From DASZTU01 sp035547675 (GTDB lineage Bacteria; Pseudomonadota; Alphaproteobacteria; Rhizobiales; Devosiaceae): DNA of 14,590 nucleotides. This document shows, piece after piece, positions 6,857-14,583 of this stretch (the stretch's first letter is position 1; the number at the start of each line of letters is the position of its first letter). The notes beneath the pieces are model-generated. The model saw only the letters and a list, made by a program, of their open reading frames with translations. It ran no database searches and was not told the origin of the DNA. The position numbers were made by a program, and so were the translations under genes. Location: assembly GCA_035547675.1 (NCBI GenBank), contig DASZUI010000225.1, positions 1 to 14,590 on the forward strand, written 5' to 3'.

Positions 6857-7915
6857 ATGCGCACGCTCAAGGGGCCTGCGATCTTTCTGGCGCAGTTCGC
6901 GGGAGACAGGGCGCCGTTCGACAGCTTCGACAATATCTGCGCCTGGGCGGCGGGCCTCGGCTACAAGGGCGTGCAGATCCCGACTTGGGTTTCGGGTTTC
7001 ATCGACCTCGAAAAGGCCGCCACCTCGAAAGCCTATTGCGACGACCTGAAGGGGATTGCGGCGAAGCACGGCGTCGAAATCACCGATCTTTCGACCCACC
7101 TGCAGGGCCAGCTCGTCGCCGTCCATCCCGCCTATGACGAGATGTTCGATGGCTTCGCGCCGCCCTCGGTCCACAAAAACCCGAGGACGCGGCAGGAGTG
7201 GGCCGTCCAGACCATGCTCAACGCCGCCCGCGCCAGCAGGAATCTCGGCCTCACCACGCACGCGACCTTCTCGGGCTCCCTCGCCTGGCCCTATGTCTAT
7301 CCCTGGCCGCAGCGCCCCGCCGGCCTTATCGAGGAAGCCTTCGACGAGCTCGCCCGCCGCTGGACGCCGATCCTCGACGAGTTCGACCGCAACGGCGTCG
7401 ATCTCTGCTACGAGATTCACCCCGGCGAAGACCTGCATGACGGCATCACTTACGAGATGTTCCTCGAGCGGGTGAACAATCATCCGCGCGCGAACCTGCT
7501 CTATGACCCGAGCCATTTCGTGCTGCAGCAGCTCGATTATCTCGATTACATCGATATTTATCACGAGCGCATCCGCATGTTCCATGTGAAGGATGCCGAA
7601 TTCAATCCGACTGGGCGCCAGGGCGTCTATTCCGGCTACCAGAGCTGGGTGAACCGCGCCGGCCGCTTCCGCTCGCTCGGCGACGGCCAGGTCGATTTCG
7701 CCGCCATCTTCTCCAAGCTCGCGCAATATGATTTCGCCGGCTGGGCGGTGCTCGAATGGGAATGCGCCATCAAGCATCCCGAGCAGGGCGCGGCCGAAGG
7801 CGCGCCGTTCATCGCCAATCACATCATCCGCGTGACGGAAAAGGCCTTCGACGACTTCGCCGCCGGCGGCACGGACAAATCAGCCAATCGCCGAATTCTC
7901 GGGCTGGATCGCTAA
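6857..7915 (+). CDS. Sugar phosphate isomerase/epimerase-family TIM barrel (long form)
   Basis: A 352-residue cytoplasmic TIM-barrel enzyme, about 100 residues longer than the one at 4844. ATG 6857 is chosen because GGGGAGGAGAGG lies just before it; an in-frame TTG at 6830 sits in the terminator T-run and has no ribosome site. The four expected metal ligands are all visible: E186 in CYEIHPGE, D217 in LLYDPSH, H243 in MFHVKD and E300 in VLEWE. Extra length lies in a 100-150 segment rich in aromatics (WPYVYPWP) and in the 247-276 loop (GVYSGYQSWVNRAGRF), both likely near the active site. The family covers isomerases, epimerases, dehydratases and keto-sugar lyases. It is followed after 12 bases by an oxidoreductase gene, mirroring the 4844/5595 pair. 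I infer a lyase or hydratase step on a 3-keto sugar or glycoside; isomerase is the plain alternative. Confidence 0.9.
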   Translation: MRTLKGPAIFLAQFAGDRAPFDSFDNICAWAAGLGYKGVQIPTWVSGFIDLEKAATSKAYCDDLKGIAAKHGVEITDLSTHLQGQLVAVHPAYDEMFDGFAPPSVHKNPRTRQEWAVQTMLNAARASRNLGLTTHATFSGSLAWPYVYPWPQRPAGLIEEAFDELARRWTPILDEFDRNGVDLCYEIHPGEDLHDGITYEMFLERVNNHPRANLLYDPSHFVLQQLDYLDYIDIYHERIRMFHVKDAEFNPTGRQGVYSGYQSWVNRAGRFRSLGDGQVDFAAIFSKLAQYDFAGWAVLEWECAIKHPEQGAAEGAPFIANHIIRVTEKAFDDFAAGGTDKSANRRILGLDR

Positions 7916-7927
7916 GAGGAGAACAAC

Positions 7928-9085
7928 ATGGCGGAGAACGGATCGCGGCGCATTCGGCTGGGCATGGTGGGCGGCGGCACCGGGGCCTTCATCGGCTATG
8001 TGCATCGCATCGCCGCGCGGCTCGATGGCGACTACGACCTGGTGGCCGGCGCACTCTCTTCGCGCCCCGATGTGGCGCGCGAGTCCGGCCGCAATATCGG
8101 CCTCGCCGACGACCGCATCTATACGAGCTATGAGGAGATGGCGCGCGCCGAGGCGGCCCGGCCGGACGGCATCGAGGCGGTTTCTATCGTCACCCCGAAC
8201 AACGTCCATTTCGGGCCGGCCAAGACGTTCCTCGAGGCCGGCATTCACGTCATCTGCGACAAGCCGCTGACCTCGACGCTGGACGACGCGCGTGCGCTCG
8301 CCGCGATCAAGCCGAAGAACGGCGCGAAATTCCTGCTGACCCACAACTATACCGGCTACCCGCTGATCCGGCAGGCGCGAGAGCTCGTGAAGTCCGGCGC
8401 GCTCGGCCAATTGCGCATCGTGCAGGTCGAATATCCGCAGGACTGGCTCACCGAGCCGGCCGACCCCAACAACAAGCAGGCGGCCTGGCGCACCGATCCC
8501 AACCAGTCCGGCGCCGGCGGCGCCATCGGCGACATCGGCACCCACGCCTACAATCTCGCCCGCTTCGTCAGCGGCCTCAAGACCGAAGCGCTCGCCGCCG
8601 ACCTCACCACTTTCGTCAAGGGCCGCCAGCTCGACGACAACGTCCAGATTCTGCTGCGTTTCGAGGGTGGCGCCCGTGGCATGCTCTGGGCGAGCCAGGT
8701 CGCCGTCGGCAACGAAAACGGCCTCAAGCTGCGCCTCTATGGCGACAAGGGCGGGCTGGAATGGGGCCAGGAAAATCCCAACCAGATGTGGTTCAGCGAA
8801 TTCGGCAAGCCACGCCAGCGCCTGACCCGCGGCGGCTCCATCGCCAGCGGTGCTGCAGCAGCGCCGGCCATGAACATCCGTGTTCCCGCCGGCCATCCCG
8901 AAGGCTATCTCGAAGGGTTCGCTACGCTCTACGCTCAATTCGCCGAGGTGATCCGCGGCAATGGCGCGCCTTACGAGGGCCTGCTGCCCACGCTTGCCGA
9001 TGGCGTCGAAGGCATGACCTTCATTGCGGCCGCTGTGAAGTCGAGCCGCGAGAACAGCCGCTGGGTGAGCTTCGGCGAAGTTTGA
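7928..9085 (+). CDS. Gfo/Idh/MocA-family sugar dehydrogenase with full K-D-H triad
   Basis: A 385-residue oxidoreductase. The Rossmann glycine motif is GGGTGAFIG (15-23). The second strand ends in LSSRPD (43-48) with no acidic residue but Ser44/Ser45/Arg46, a pattern that favours NADP(H) or dual use. The catalytic set is complete: K112 in CDKP and D202/H206 in GDIGTHAYN. The start is ATG 7928 with GAGGAG at 7916-7921, twelve bases after the upstream stop, so it is co-transcribed with the long TIM barrel. Length and motifs suit the branch that acts on glycosides or anhydrosugars (levoglucosan-dehydrogenase-like or ThuB-like) as well as simple sugar dehydrogenases; I cannot separate these by eye. 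It differs from the oxidoreductase at 5595 in both catalytic motif and cofactor pocket, so the two probably catalyse opposite or distinct redox steps. Confidence 0.92.
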   Translation: MAENGSRRIRLGMVGGGTGAFIGYVHRIAARLDGDYDLVAGALSSRPDVARESGRNIGLADDRIYTSYEEMARAEAARPDGIEAVSIVTPNNVHFGPAKTFLEAGIHVICDKPLTSTLDDARALAAIKPKNGAKFLLTHNYTGYPLIRQARELVKSGALGQLRIVQVEYPQDWLTEPADPNNKQAAWRTDPNQSGAGGAIGDIGTHAYNLARFVSGLKTEALAADLTTFVKGRQLDDNVQILLRFEGGARGMLWASQVAVGNENGLKLRLYGDKGGLEWGQENPNQMWFSEFGKPRQRLTRGGSIASGAAAAPAMNIRVPAGHPEGYLEGFATLYAQFAEVIRGNGAPYEGLLPTLADGVEGMTFIAAAVKSSRENSRWVSFGEV

Positions 9086-9111
9086 TGAAACGGCCTCGCC
9101 CGGTGCTTTAC

Positions 9112-9146
9112 GCCGCTCTCTCCCGCGAGCGAAAGAGGGTGGCGGC
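9112..9146. terminator. Weak stem-loop between convergent genes
   Basis: GCCGC (9112-9116) pairs with GCGGC (9142-9146) and, after a small bulge, CTCTC (9118-9122) with GAGGG (9135-9139, one G-T pair). It lies in the 87-base gap between the sugar operon end and the convergent NDUFS4-like gene. There is no T-run on either side, so terminator function is only a positional guess. Confidence 0.25.
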
Positions 9147-9172
9147 AGCCAGGTGACGGCCTACTCACCCCG

Positions 9173-9478
9173 TCAGTGCGTCCACGGCATGCGGCGGTCG
9201 GAGCGGAAATTCTCCGAATAGCTGTTGCGCTGCACCTTGGGCATATGCGGCTGGTGGACCCGATACGGAATCCCGGCGCGCTGCGCATAGGCCTCGGCTT
9301 CCTCGAGGGTATCGAAGTAGAGTTTGACCTGCGTCTCGGTGTCGGTCGTCGAGGTATAGCCCATCAGCGGCTCGATCTGGCGCGGGCTCGCCGGCTCGTT
9401 CACCAATAGCCAGCGCCGCGAATTGCCGTCGCCGGACTGCATTGCGTTGGGGGCCGGGCGATAAATCCTTGCGGTCAT
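9173..9478 (-). CDS. NDUFS4-like complex I accessory subunit (ETC complex I subunit)
   Basis: A 101-residue protein of the NADH dehydrogenase Fe-S protein 4 (NDUFS4, 18-kDa) family, an accessory subunit on the peripheral arm of respiratory complex I in mitochondria and alphaproteobacteria. The family hallmarks are present: the start MTARIYRPAPNAMQSG, then RWLLVNEPASPRQIEPLMGYTS, FDTLEEAEAYAQRAGIPYRV in the middle, and the closing NFRSDRRMPWTH. ATG 9478 gives the usual family start and length; a longer in-frame ATG at 9523 adds residues unlike the family and is rejected. No strong ribosome site is seen. It has no functional link to the neighbouring sugar operon. Confidence 0.95.
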   Translation of the reverse strand: MTARIYRPAPNAMQSGDGNSRRWLLVNEPASPRQIEPLMGYTSTTDTETQVKLYFDTLEEAEAYAQRAGIPYRVHQPHMPKVQRNSYSENFRSDRRMPWTH

Positions 9479-9574
9479 CGAATGGTCTGCCGAGTCGCTG
9501 TCTTGCCGATGGAGGCAACTCATAAGGGCTTTTCGCCCGCTTTTCGAGTCCCTCTCTACGAACCCGCCCGGGGC

Positions 9575-10627
<1,053 letters not shown>

Positions 10628-10659
10628 GACGAATTCTCCCCTCGACCCCCGAGTTTGAC

Positions 10660-10689
10660 TCGCGGTTCTTGCACCGCGATTAACGCGGG
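10660..10689 (-). other. Three alternating CCGCG/CGCGG arms upstream of the HD-GYP gene
   Basis: Read on the minus strand, CCGCG (10688-10684), CGCGG (10678-10674) and CCGCG (10665-10661) lie in a row within about 60 bases of the GTG start. The middle arm can pair with either neighbour (five-base loop, or eight-base loop with a six-bp stem), giving two mutually exclusive hairpins. This is visible complementarity only; the stems are short and no function is claimed. Confidence 0.3.
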
Positions 10690-10781
10690 CATGTCGAATG
10701 GATCGACTTGCGGACACTTCGATCGCCGAGCCCGATGCTACGGCACGCGGGCAGCCAAACTATTGCGCGATCGGCGAAGCG

Positions 10782-10858
10782 TGGTCGGGGTAGCGTGATT
10801 CGAACACGCGGCCCCCGGTTCCCAAAACCGGTGCTCTACCAGGCTGAGCTATACCCCG
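10782..10858 (-). tRNA. tRNA-Pro (anticodon UGG)
   Basis: A full 77-base cloverleaf with encoded CCA. The acceptor stem is CGGGGTA/TACCCCG with the C1-G72 pair typical of bacterial tRNA-Pro and discriminator A73. The anticodon stem CCGGT/ACCGG encloses the loop TTTGGGA, giving anticodon TGG. The T arm is GCGTG-TTCGAAT-CACGC. UGG reads CCA, CCG and, with modification, other proline codons. No integrase or repeated 3' end nearby suggests use as an attachment site. Confidence 0.98.
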
Positions 10859-10869
10859 ACTGCTTGGCG

Positions 10870-10897
10870 TTAGTAGAGCATGAACGGTCGATTTCAA
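10870..10897 (-). promoter_or_regulatory. Candidate tRNA-Pro promoter
   Basis: On the minus strand TTGAAA (10897-10892, five of six -35 bases) is followed after 16 bases by TACTAA (10875-10870, a weak -10). The hexamer ends 11 bases before the tRNA 5' end, which is the expected geometry for a tRNA gene with a short leader. Confidence 0.4.
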
Positions 10898-10968
10898 AGA
10901 GCCATTAACGGCGCAAATCTGCGTCGGAACGATTGACCCGGACCGCGAAATAGCTGATTTCCCGACCT

Positions 10969-11709
10969 ATGGTCGATCTTGGACAAGGCTATCCGTTCGG
11001 GCTCGCCGGCCGCAGATGGGCGTTGCCGGTGCTGCTGGCCGTGGCGGTCTTCGTCGACCTGCTGATCTACGATCACCGCTATTCGGTGCTCGCCACCGCC
11101 CAATCGCCCGCCACGCTCGCGGTATTCAATTTCATCACCCGCTGGGGCGAGTCCGACTGGATCCTCATCCCGAGCGCCCTGCTGCTGGCACTCTCGGCAG
11201 GTGCGTTCTTCTTCATGCGTTCCAGCCCGAGCCGGCCGGCCTTCCTTGAGCTGGTCTGGCTCTTCGGCTTTATCTTCGTGGGGGTAGGGCTGCCAAGCCT
11301 GGTTTCGAACCTCACCAAGCGGATCATCGGGCGCGGGCGCCCGGACGTCTTCGCTCAGTTCGGCACCTTGTCCTTCCACCCCTTTGCGGGGAATTTCGAC
11401 TTCGAGAGCTTCCCTTCCGGCCACACGACCACCGCCTTTGCCGCCGCCATGGTGCTGGGGTTTCTCGCCCCGCGCTGGTTCTGGGTCGGGCTCGTTTATG
11501 CGATTGCCGTCGCCGCCTCGCGTCTCGTGCTCGGCGCGCATTATCCCACCGATGTCTTTGGCGGCGCGCTGCTCGGCTCGCTCGGCGCCTATTGGGTGCG
11601 CAATTTCTTTGCCCGCCGGGGCTGGGGCTTCGAGCGGCTGCCGGCCGGCGACGTCATGCGCCTGCCCATGCCGGCCATGCGCCGCGCCCTGCGGCTCGGC
11701 CGGGCATAG
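10969..11709 (+). CDS. PAP2-family integral membrane phosphatase
   Basis: A 246-residue inner-membrane protein with about six hydrophobic segments. The three-part phosphatase signature of the PAP2 (type 2 phosphatidic acid phosphatase) superfamily is complete: K117...R124-P125 in KRIIGRGRPD, PSGH at 149-152, and SRLVLGAHYPTD at 184-195 with nucleophile His191. The family dephosphorylates lipid phosphates such as phosphatidate, phosphatidylglycerol phosphate or undecaprenyl diphosphate, usually on the periplasmic face; some members modify lipid A. The substrate cannot be told from sequence. The start ATG 10969 has no obvious ribosome site; no better start is visible because the signal-anchor region begins soon after. 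The next gene begins eight bases after the stop, so it probably leads an operon with two amino-acid binding proteins. Confidence 0.93.
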   Translation: MVDLGQGYPFGLAGRRWALPVLLAVAVFVDLLIYDHRYSVLATAQSPATLAVFNFITRWGESDWILIPSALLLALSAGAFFFMRSSPSRPAFLELVWLFGFIFVGVGLPSLVSNLTKRIIGRGRPDVFAQFGTLSFHPFAGNFDFESFPSGHTTTAFAAAMVLGFLAPRWFWVGLVYAIAVAASRLVLGAHYPTDVFGGALLGSLGAYWVRNFFARRGWGFERLPAGDVMRLPMPAMRRALRLGRA

Positions 11710-11717
11710 CGGCCGAG

Positions 11718-12737
11718 ATGTCCCGCTTCGTCAAAGGCCTCGCCCTGCTGCTCGCCTGCCTGCTGCTCACGGGCGCCGCGGCGCGCGCCGACACGCTTTC
11801 GTCGGTCAAGGCGAGGGGTGTCGTGACCTGCGGCGCATCCGCGGGGACGCGAGGCTTCGGTGCGAATCGGAACGACGCGGGCCAATGGGTCGGCCTGGGC
11901 GCCGATTATTGCCGGGCGCTGGCGGCGGCCATCTTCAACGATCCCTCCAAGGTGAGCTTCGTCGCCCTGCAGCCCGCCGACCGGGCAGGGGCGCTGGCCG
12001 GGCACAATGTCGACGCGCTCGCGGACCTCGTCCCCTGGACCTTGAGCGCCGATACCGACAGCGGCATGCGCTTTGTCGCCACCGTGTTCTACGACGGGCA
12101 GGGCTTCATGGTGACCAAAGCCGCCGCTCTCCGCTCGGCCCGCGATCTCGACGGGAAGCGCATCTGCGCCGAGAATATGGCGATGGCCACCAAGGCCTCC
12201 CGCTATTTCGACGCCAATAATATCACGGCCACCGCGACCGTCATGCCCAACCGAGACGCCGCCATTGCCAGCTATCTCGACGGCAGCTGCGCCGCCATCA
12301 CCGCGCCGTCCTCGGAGCTTGCGGGAATCCGCGCCGGCCTGCCGCAGCCGGCCGATCATTTGCTGCTGCCCGACATCATCGACAAGGAACCGCTGTCGAT
12401 CGCCGTCGCCTCGGGCGACGATCGCTGGTTCGATCTGGCGCGCTGGACCTTCTTCAGCCTGCTCGATGCCGAGGAGCTGGGCGTCACGCAAAGCAATGTC
12501 GACGAGATGCTCGGCTCGGACAATATCTCCATTCGCCGGCTGCTCGGGGTGGAAGGAGATTTCGGCACCGAGATCGGCCTCAACAAGGATTGGGCCTATC
12601 AGGTGATCAAGGCCGTAGGTAATTATGCCGACCTCTACGACCGCAATGTCGGGGAGAGCACCCCGCTGAAGCTGCCTCGCGGCCTCAACGCGCTCTGGAA
12701 CAAGGGCGGCATCCAATATTCGCCGCCGGTGCGCTGA
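11718..12737 (+). CDS. AapJ/BztA-like amino-acid ABC substrate-binding protein (first copy)
   Basis: A 339-residue periplasmic binding protein of family 3, general L-amino-acid (AapJ/BztA) branch by length and motifs. The start is ATG 11718; the frame is open further upstream, but that part overlaps the phosphatase and is not signal-like. Signal peptide: basic MSRFVKG, leucine-rich core, probable cleavage after A-R-A. Family marks are VKARGVVTCG, GADYCRALAAAIF, PWTLSADTD, FYDGQGFMV and the terminal GLNALWNKGGIQYSPPVR. Four cysteines (in VTCG, DYCR, RICA, GSCA) match the next gene's. Relative to the family, the first ligand-facing loop is altered (SAGTRGFGANRNDAG). An LLAC string in the signal core is too early for a convincing lipobox. 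No permease or ATPase is adjacent, so it must use a transporter encoded elsewhere or act as a sensor partner. Confidence 0.92.
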   Translation: MSRFVKGLALLLACLLLTGAAARADTLSSVKARGVVTCGASAGTRGFGANRNDAGQWVGLGADYCRALAAAIFNDPSKVSFVALQPADRAGALAGHNVDALADLVPWTLSADTDSGMRFVATVFYDGQGFMVTKAAALRSARDLDGKRICAENMAMATKASRYFDANNITATATVMPNRDAAIASYLDGSCAAITAPSSELAGIRAGLPQPADHLLLPDIIDKEPLSIAVASGDDRWFDLARWTFFSLLDAEELGVTQSNVDEMLGSDNISIRRLLGVEGDFGTEIGLNKDWAYQVIKAVGNYADLYDRNVGESTPLKLPRGLNALWNKGGIQYSPPVR

Positions 12738-13762
12738 TGCCGATCATGCGCCTCCTGCTCAACCTTGCGGCCATATTTGCCTTCCTCGCTCTTGCAACCG
12801 CAGGGGCGTCCGCCGCGACCCTGGACAAGGTGCGGGCGCGAGGCACCTTGCTCTGCGGGGCGACCGATCCGCTGCCCGGCTTCGCCCAGCTCAATTCGGA
12901 CCAGCGCTGGTCCGGCTTCGATGTCGATTTCTGCCGCGCGGTCGCCGCGGCAGTGTTCGGCGATCCCGACAAGGTCAGCTTCGTGCCGCTCAACGGCACC
13001 TCGCGCTTCGCCCTGCTGCAGACCGGGGCCGTGGACCTGCTGGCGCGCGACGCTGCCTGGACCATGCGGCGCGACAGCGGCTATGGCGCGAGCTATGTCG
13101 GCGCCTCCTTTTTCGACGGCCAGGGTTTCCTCGTGCCGCAATCGCTCAACGTCGTCTCGGCCTATGAGCTGAACAAGGTCCGCGTCTGCGTGCTCGACGG
13201 CGGCGACGAGGTGCTCAATGTGCGGGACTTCTTCTTCCAGAACCAGGCGGCGTATACGGAGGTGCTCTACGAGGATCGCGAGGACCTGACCGTCGCCTAT
13301 CGCGCCGGGCTCTGCGACGCCGTGTCGGCCAATGCGAGCTGGCTCTACGCCATGCGACGCGCGCTGCCCGACCCGGCGACCAATGTCATTCTGCCCGAGC
13401 GCATCTCCAAGGATTCCTTCGGGCCGGTGGTGCGCGCCGGCGACGATCAATGGTTCAACATCGTCAAGTGGACGCTCTATACGCTGATCGATGCGGAGGA
13501 GGACGGCGTCACCGCCGATAACGCGAATTCGCTGACCGCGACCAAGACCCCCGAAATCCGGCGCATGCTGGGACTGGAGGGCCGCTTCGGCGCGAGCCTC
13601 GGGCTGTCGCCGGACTTCATGAAGAACATCATCACGGCCGTCGGCAATTACGGCGAGATCTTCGACCGCAATTTCGGCCCCGATACGGGCGTTCCCATGC
13701 TGCGCGGGCAGAACGCACTCTGGACGCGCGGCGGCCTGCTCTTTGCACCGCCGATAGAGTAG
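12737..13762 (+). CDS. AapJ/BztA-like amino-acid ABC substrate-binding protein (second copy)
   Basis: A 341-residue paralogue of the preceding gene, whose stop it overlaps by one base (TGATG). An in-frame ATG at 12746 (MRLLLNL) is a possible alternative start. The signal peptide ends near A-S-A. Shared marks are VRARGTLLCG, VDFCRAVAAAVFGDPDKVSFVPL, FFDGQGFLVP, the DDQWFNIVKWTLYTLIDAEE segment and the closing QNALWTRGGLLFAPPIE. The two copies align along their full length but differ widely, so the duplication is old or the copies have different ligands. The AWTMRRD segment replaces the more usual TWTLSRD. It should bind amino acids in the periplasm; with no AapQMP-type genes beside it, it is an orphan binding protein. 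The gene ends just before a palindromic repeat that could stop transcription. Confidence 0.92.
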   Translation: MPIMRLLLNLAAIFAFLALATAGASAATLDKVRARGTLLCGATDPLPGFAQLNSDQRWSGFDVDFCRAVAAAVFGDPDKVSFVPLNGTSRFALLQTGAVDLLARDAAWTMRRDSGYGASYVGASFFDGQGFLVPQSLNVVSAYELNKVRVCVLDGGDEVLNVRDFFFQNQAAYTEVLYEDREDLTVAYRAGLCDAVSANASWLYAMRRALPDPATNVILPERISKDSFGPVVRAGDDQWFNIVKWTLYTLIDAEEDGVTADNANSLTATKTPEIRRMLGLEGRFGASLGLSPDFMKNIITAVGNYGEIFDRNFGPDTGVPMLRGQNALWTRGGLLFAPPIE

Positions 13763-13766
13763 GGGG

Positions 13767-13873
13767 CTAGAGCATTTCACGTTCTGATTGCATCAGAACG
13801 TGAGCTCTAAGTTCTTGAGTCATCGCGTTTTCGAACCGGAAAAGTGGAACCACTTTTCCTGAAAACGCTCTAG
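13767..13873. repeat. Palindromic intergenic repeat element with two hairpin modules
   Basis: The 107-base element is bounded by CTAGAGC (13767-13773) and GCTCTAG (13867-13873). Module A: TAGAGC/GCTCTA (13768-13773 with 13804-13809) around a perfect 11-bp stem CACGTTCTGAT/ATCAGAACGTG with loop TGC (13778-13802). Module B: GCGTTTTC/GAAAACGC (13825-13832 with 13861-13868) around a perfect 10-bp stem GGAAAAGTGG/CCACTTTTCC with loop AA (13838-13859). The GGAAAAGTGG...CCACTTTTCC and GAAAACGC strings resemble a dispersed element common between genes in Hyphomicrobiales. It lies between convergent genes and could serve as a two-way terminator. The stop codon of the minus-strand gene is inside its right end. 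Confidence 0.85.
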
Positions 13874-14583
13874 TCGGCGAAGAGCAGGTTGACCCTCCGG
13901 TTCTGCGCGCCTTTCTTCTCGATCTTGCCGAGCCTCAGCGCGCCGATTTCCGCCGTCGAGGCGACATGGGTGCCGCCGCAGGGCTGCAAATCCACCGATC
14001 CTATCCGTATCAGCCGCACACGGCCCTGGCCCATCGGGGGCTTGACCTTCATGGTCTTAATGAGCCCCGGATTGGCCGCCATCTCCTCGTCCGTGATCCA
14101 TTCGGCGGTGACCGCATGGTCCTCCTCGACCATCCGGTTCAGACGCGCCTCGATGGCCTCGAGGTCGGAAGGTGCCTCCGGCATGTCGAAATCGAGCCGC
14201 CCCTTGTCTTCGCCGACCGAACCGCCGGTCACCGGAAAGGGCAGCACCACCGACAGCAGGTGGAGCGCGGTGTGCATACGCATCAGCCGGTAGCGCCGCT
14301 CCCAGTCGATCGTGCCGGTGACCCGCTCGCCGGGCGCCAGCGGGATTGCACCCGCGGCCGGCACATGCACGATGCGCGTTTTGTCGCCATCGGGATGGAT
14401 TGCCGTCTCGACGGCGATCTCCCCGCCATCGCGCCGCCGCAGCACGCCCCGGTCGCCGGGCTGGCCGCCGGAGGTGGCATAGAAGATGGTCCGGTCGAGA
14501 ACGACGCCCTCGGGCGTGACCTCGACCACCTCGGCATCGAGACTGCGCAGATAGCTGTCGCTGCGGAAGACGAACTCGGTCAC
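13870..14583 (-). CDS. alaX: Alanyl-tRNA editing protein, AlaX type
   Basis: A 237-residue free-standing relative of the alanyl-tRNA synthetase editing domain. It should hydrolyse Ser-tRNA(Ala), and perhaps Gly-tRNA(Ala), in the cytoplasm. The zinc and active-site motifs are complete: H104-x3-H108 in MHTALHLL and C202-x3-H206 in PCGGTH. The N-terminal beta-barrel carries the family string FYATSGGQPGDRG (34-46). Length and domain order suit the AlaX-M class. The start is taken as GTG 14583 (MTEFVFRSDSYLRS fits the family), but the window ends seven bases upstream and the frame is still open, so a different start outside cannot be excluded. The TAG stop lies within the CTAG end of the palindromic repeat. 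Confidence 0.93.
   Translation of the reverse strand: MTEFVFRSDSYLRSLDAEVVEVTPEGVVLDRTIFYATSGGQPGDRGVLRRRDGGEIAVETAIHPDGDKTRIVHVPAAGAIPLAPGERVTGTIDWERRYRLMRMHTALHLLSVVLPFPVTGGSVGEDKGRLDFDMPEAPSDLEAIEARLNRMVEEDHAVTAEWITDEEMAANPGLIKTMKVKPPMGQGRVRLIRIGSVDLQPCGGTHVASTAEIGALRLGKIEKKGAQNRRVNLLFAD

Noticed and set aside
4844..9085. Myo-inositol (IolE/IolG-type) catabolic cluster
   Set aside because: The enzyme superfamilies match, but IolD, IolB, IolC and IolA-type genes are absent and two of each family are present, which fits inositol poorly.
4844..9085. Firm naming of the enzymes as levoglucosan LgdA/B1/B2/C
   Set aside because: The family composition agrees, but no alignment could be run and related glycoside or 3-keto-disaccharide pathways use the same families. 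Kept as a hypothesis only.
10782..10858. tRNA-Pro as the attachment site of an integrated element
   Set aside because: No integrase, no repeat of the tRNA 3' end and no foreign-looking genes are visible on either side.
11718..11780. Lipoprotein signal (LLAC) in the first AapJ-like protein
   Set aside because: The cysteine comes after a very short hydrophobic stretch, has Leu at the -2 position, and the core continues beyond it to a normal A-R-A cleavage site.
11589..13780. Minus-strand open frames of about 375-381 codons opposite both AapJ-like genes
   Set aside because: The plus frames carry signal peptides and family motifs throughout; the antisense frames arise because GC-rich codons leave few stops.
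13767..13873. CRISPR repeat or insertion-sequence remnant
   Set aside because: There is a single copy with no spacers and no transposase fragment; nested palindromes fit a dispersed intergenic repeat instead.
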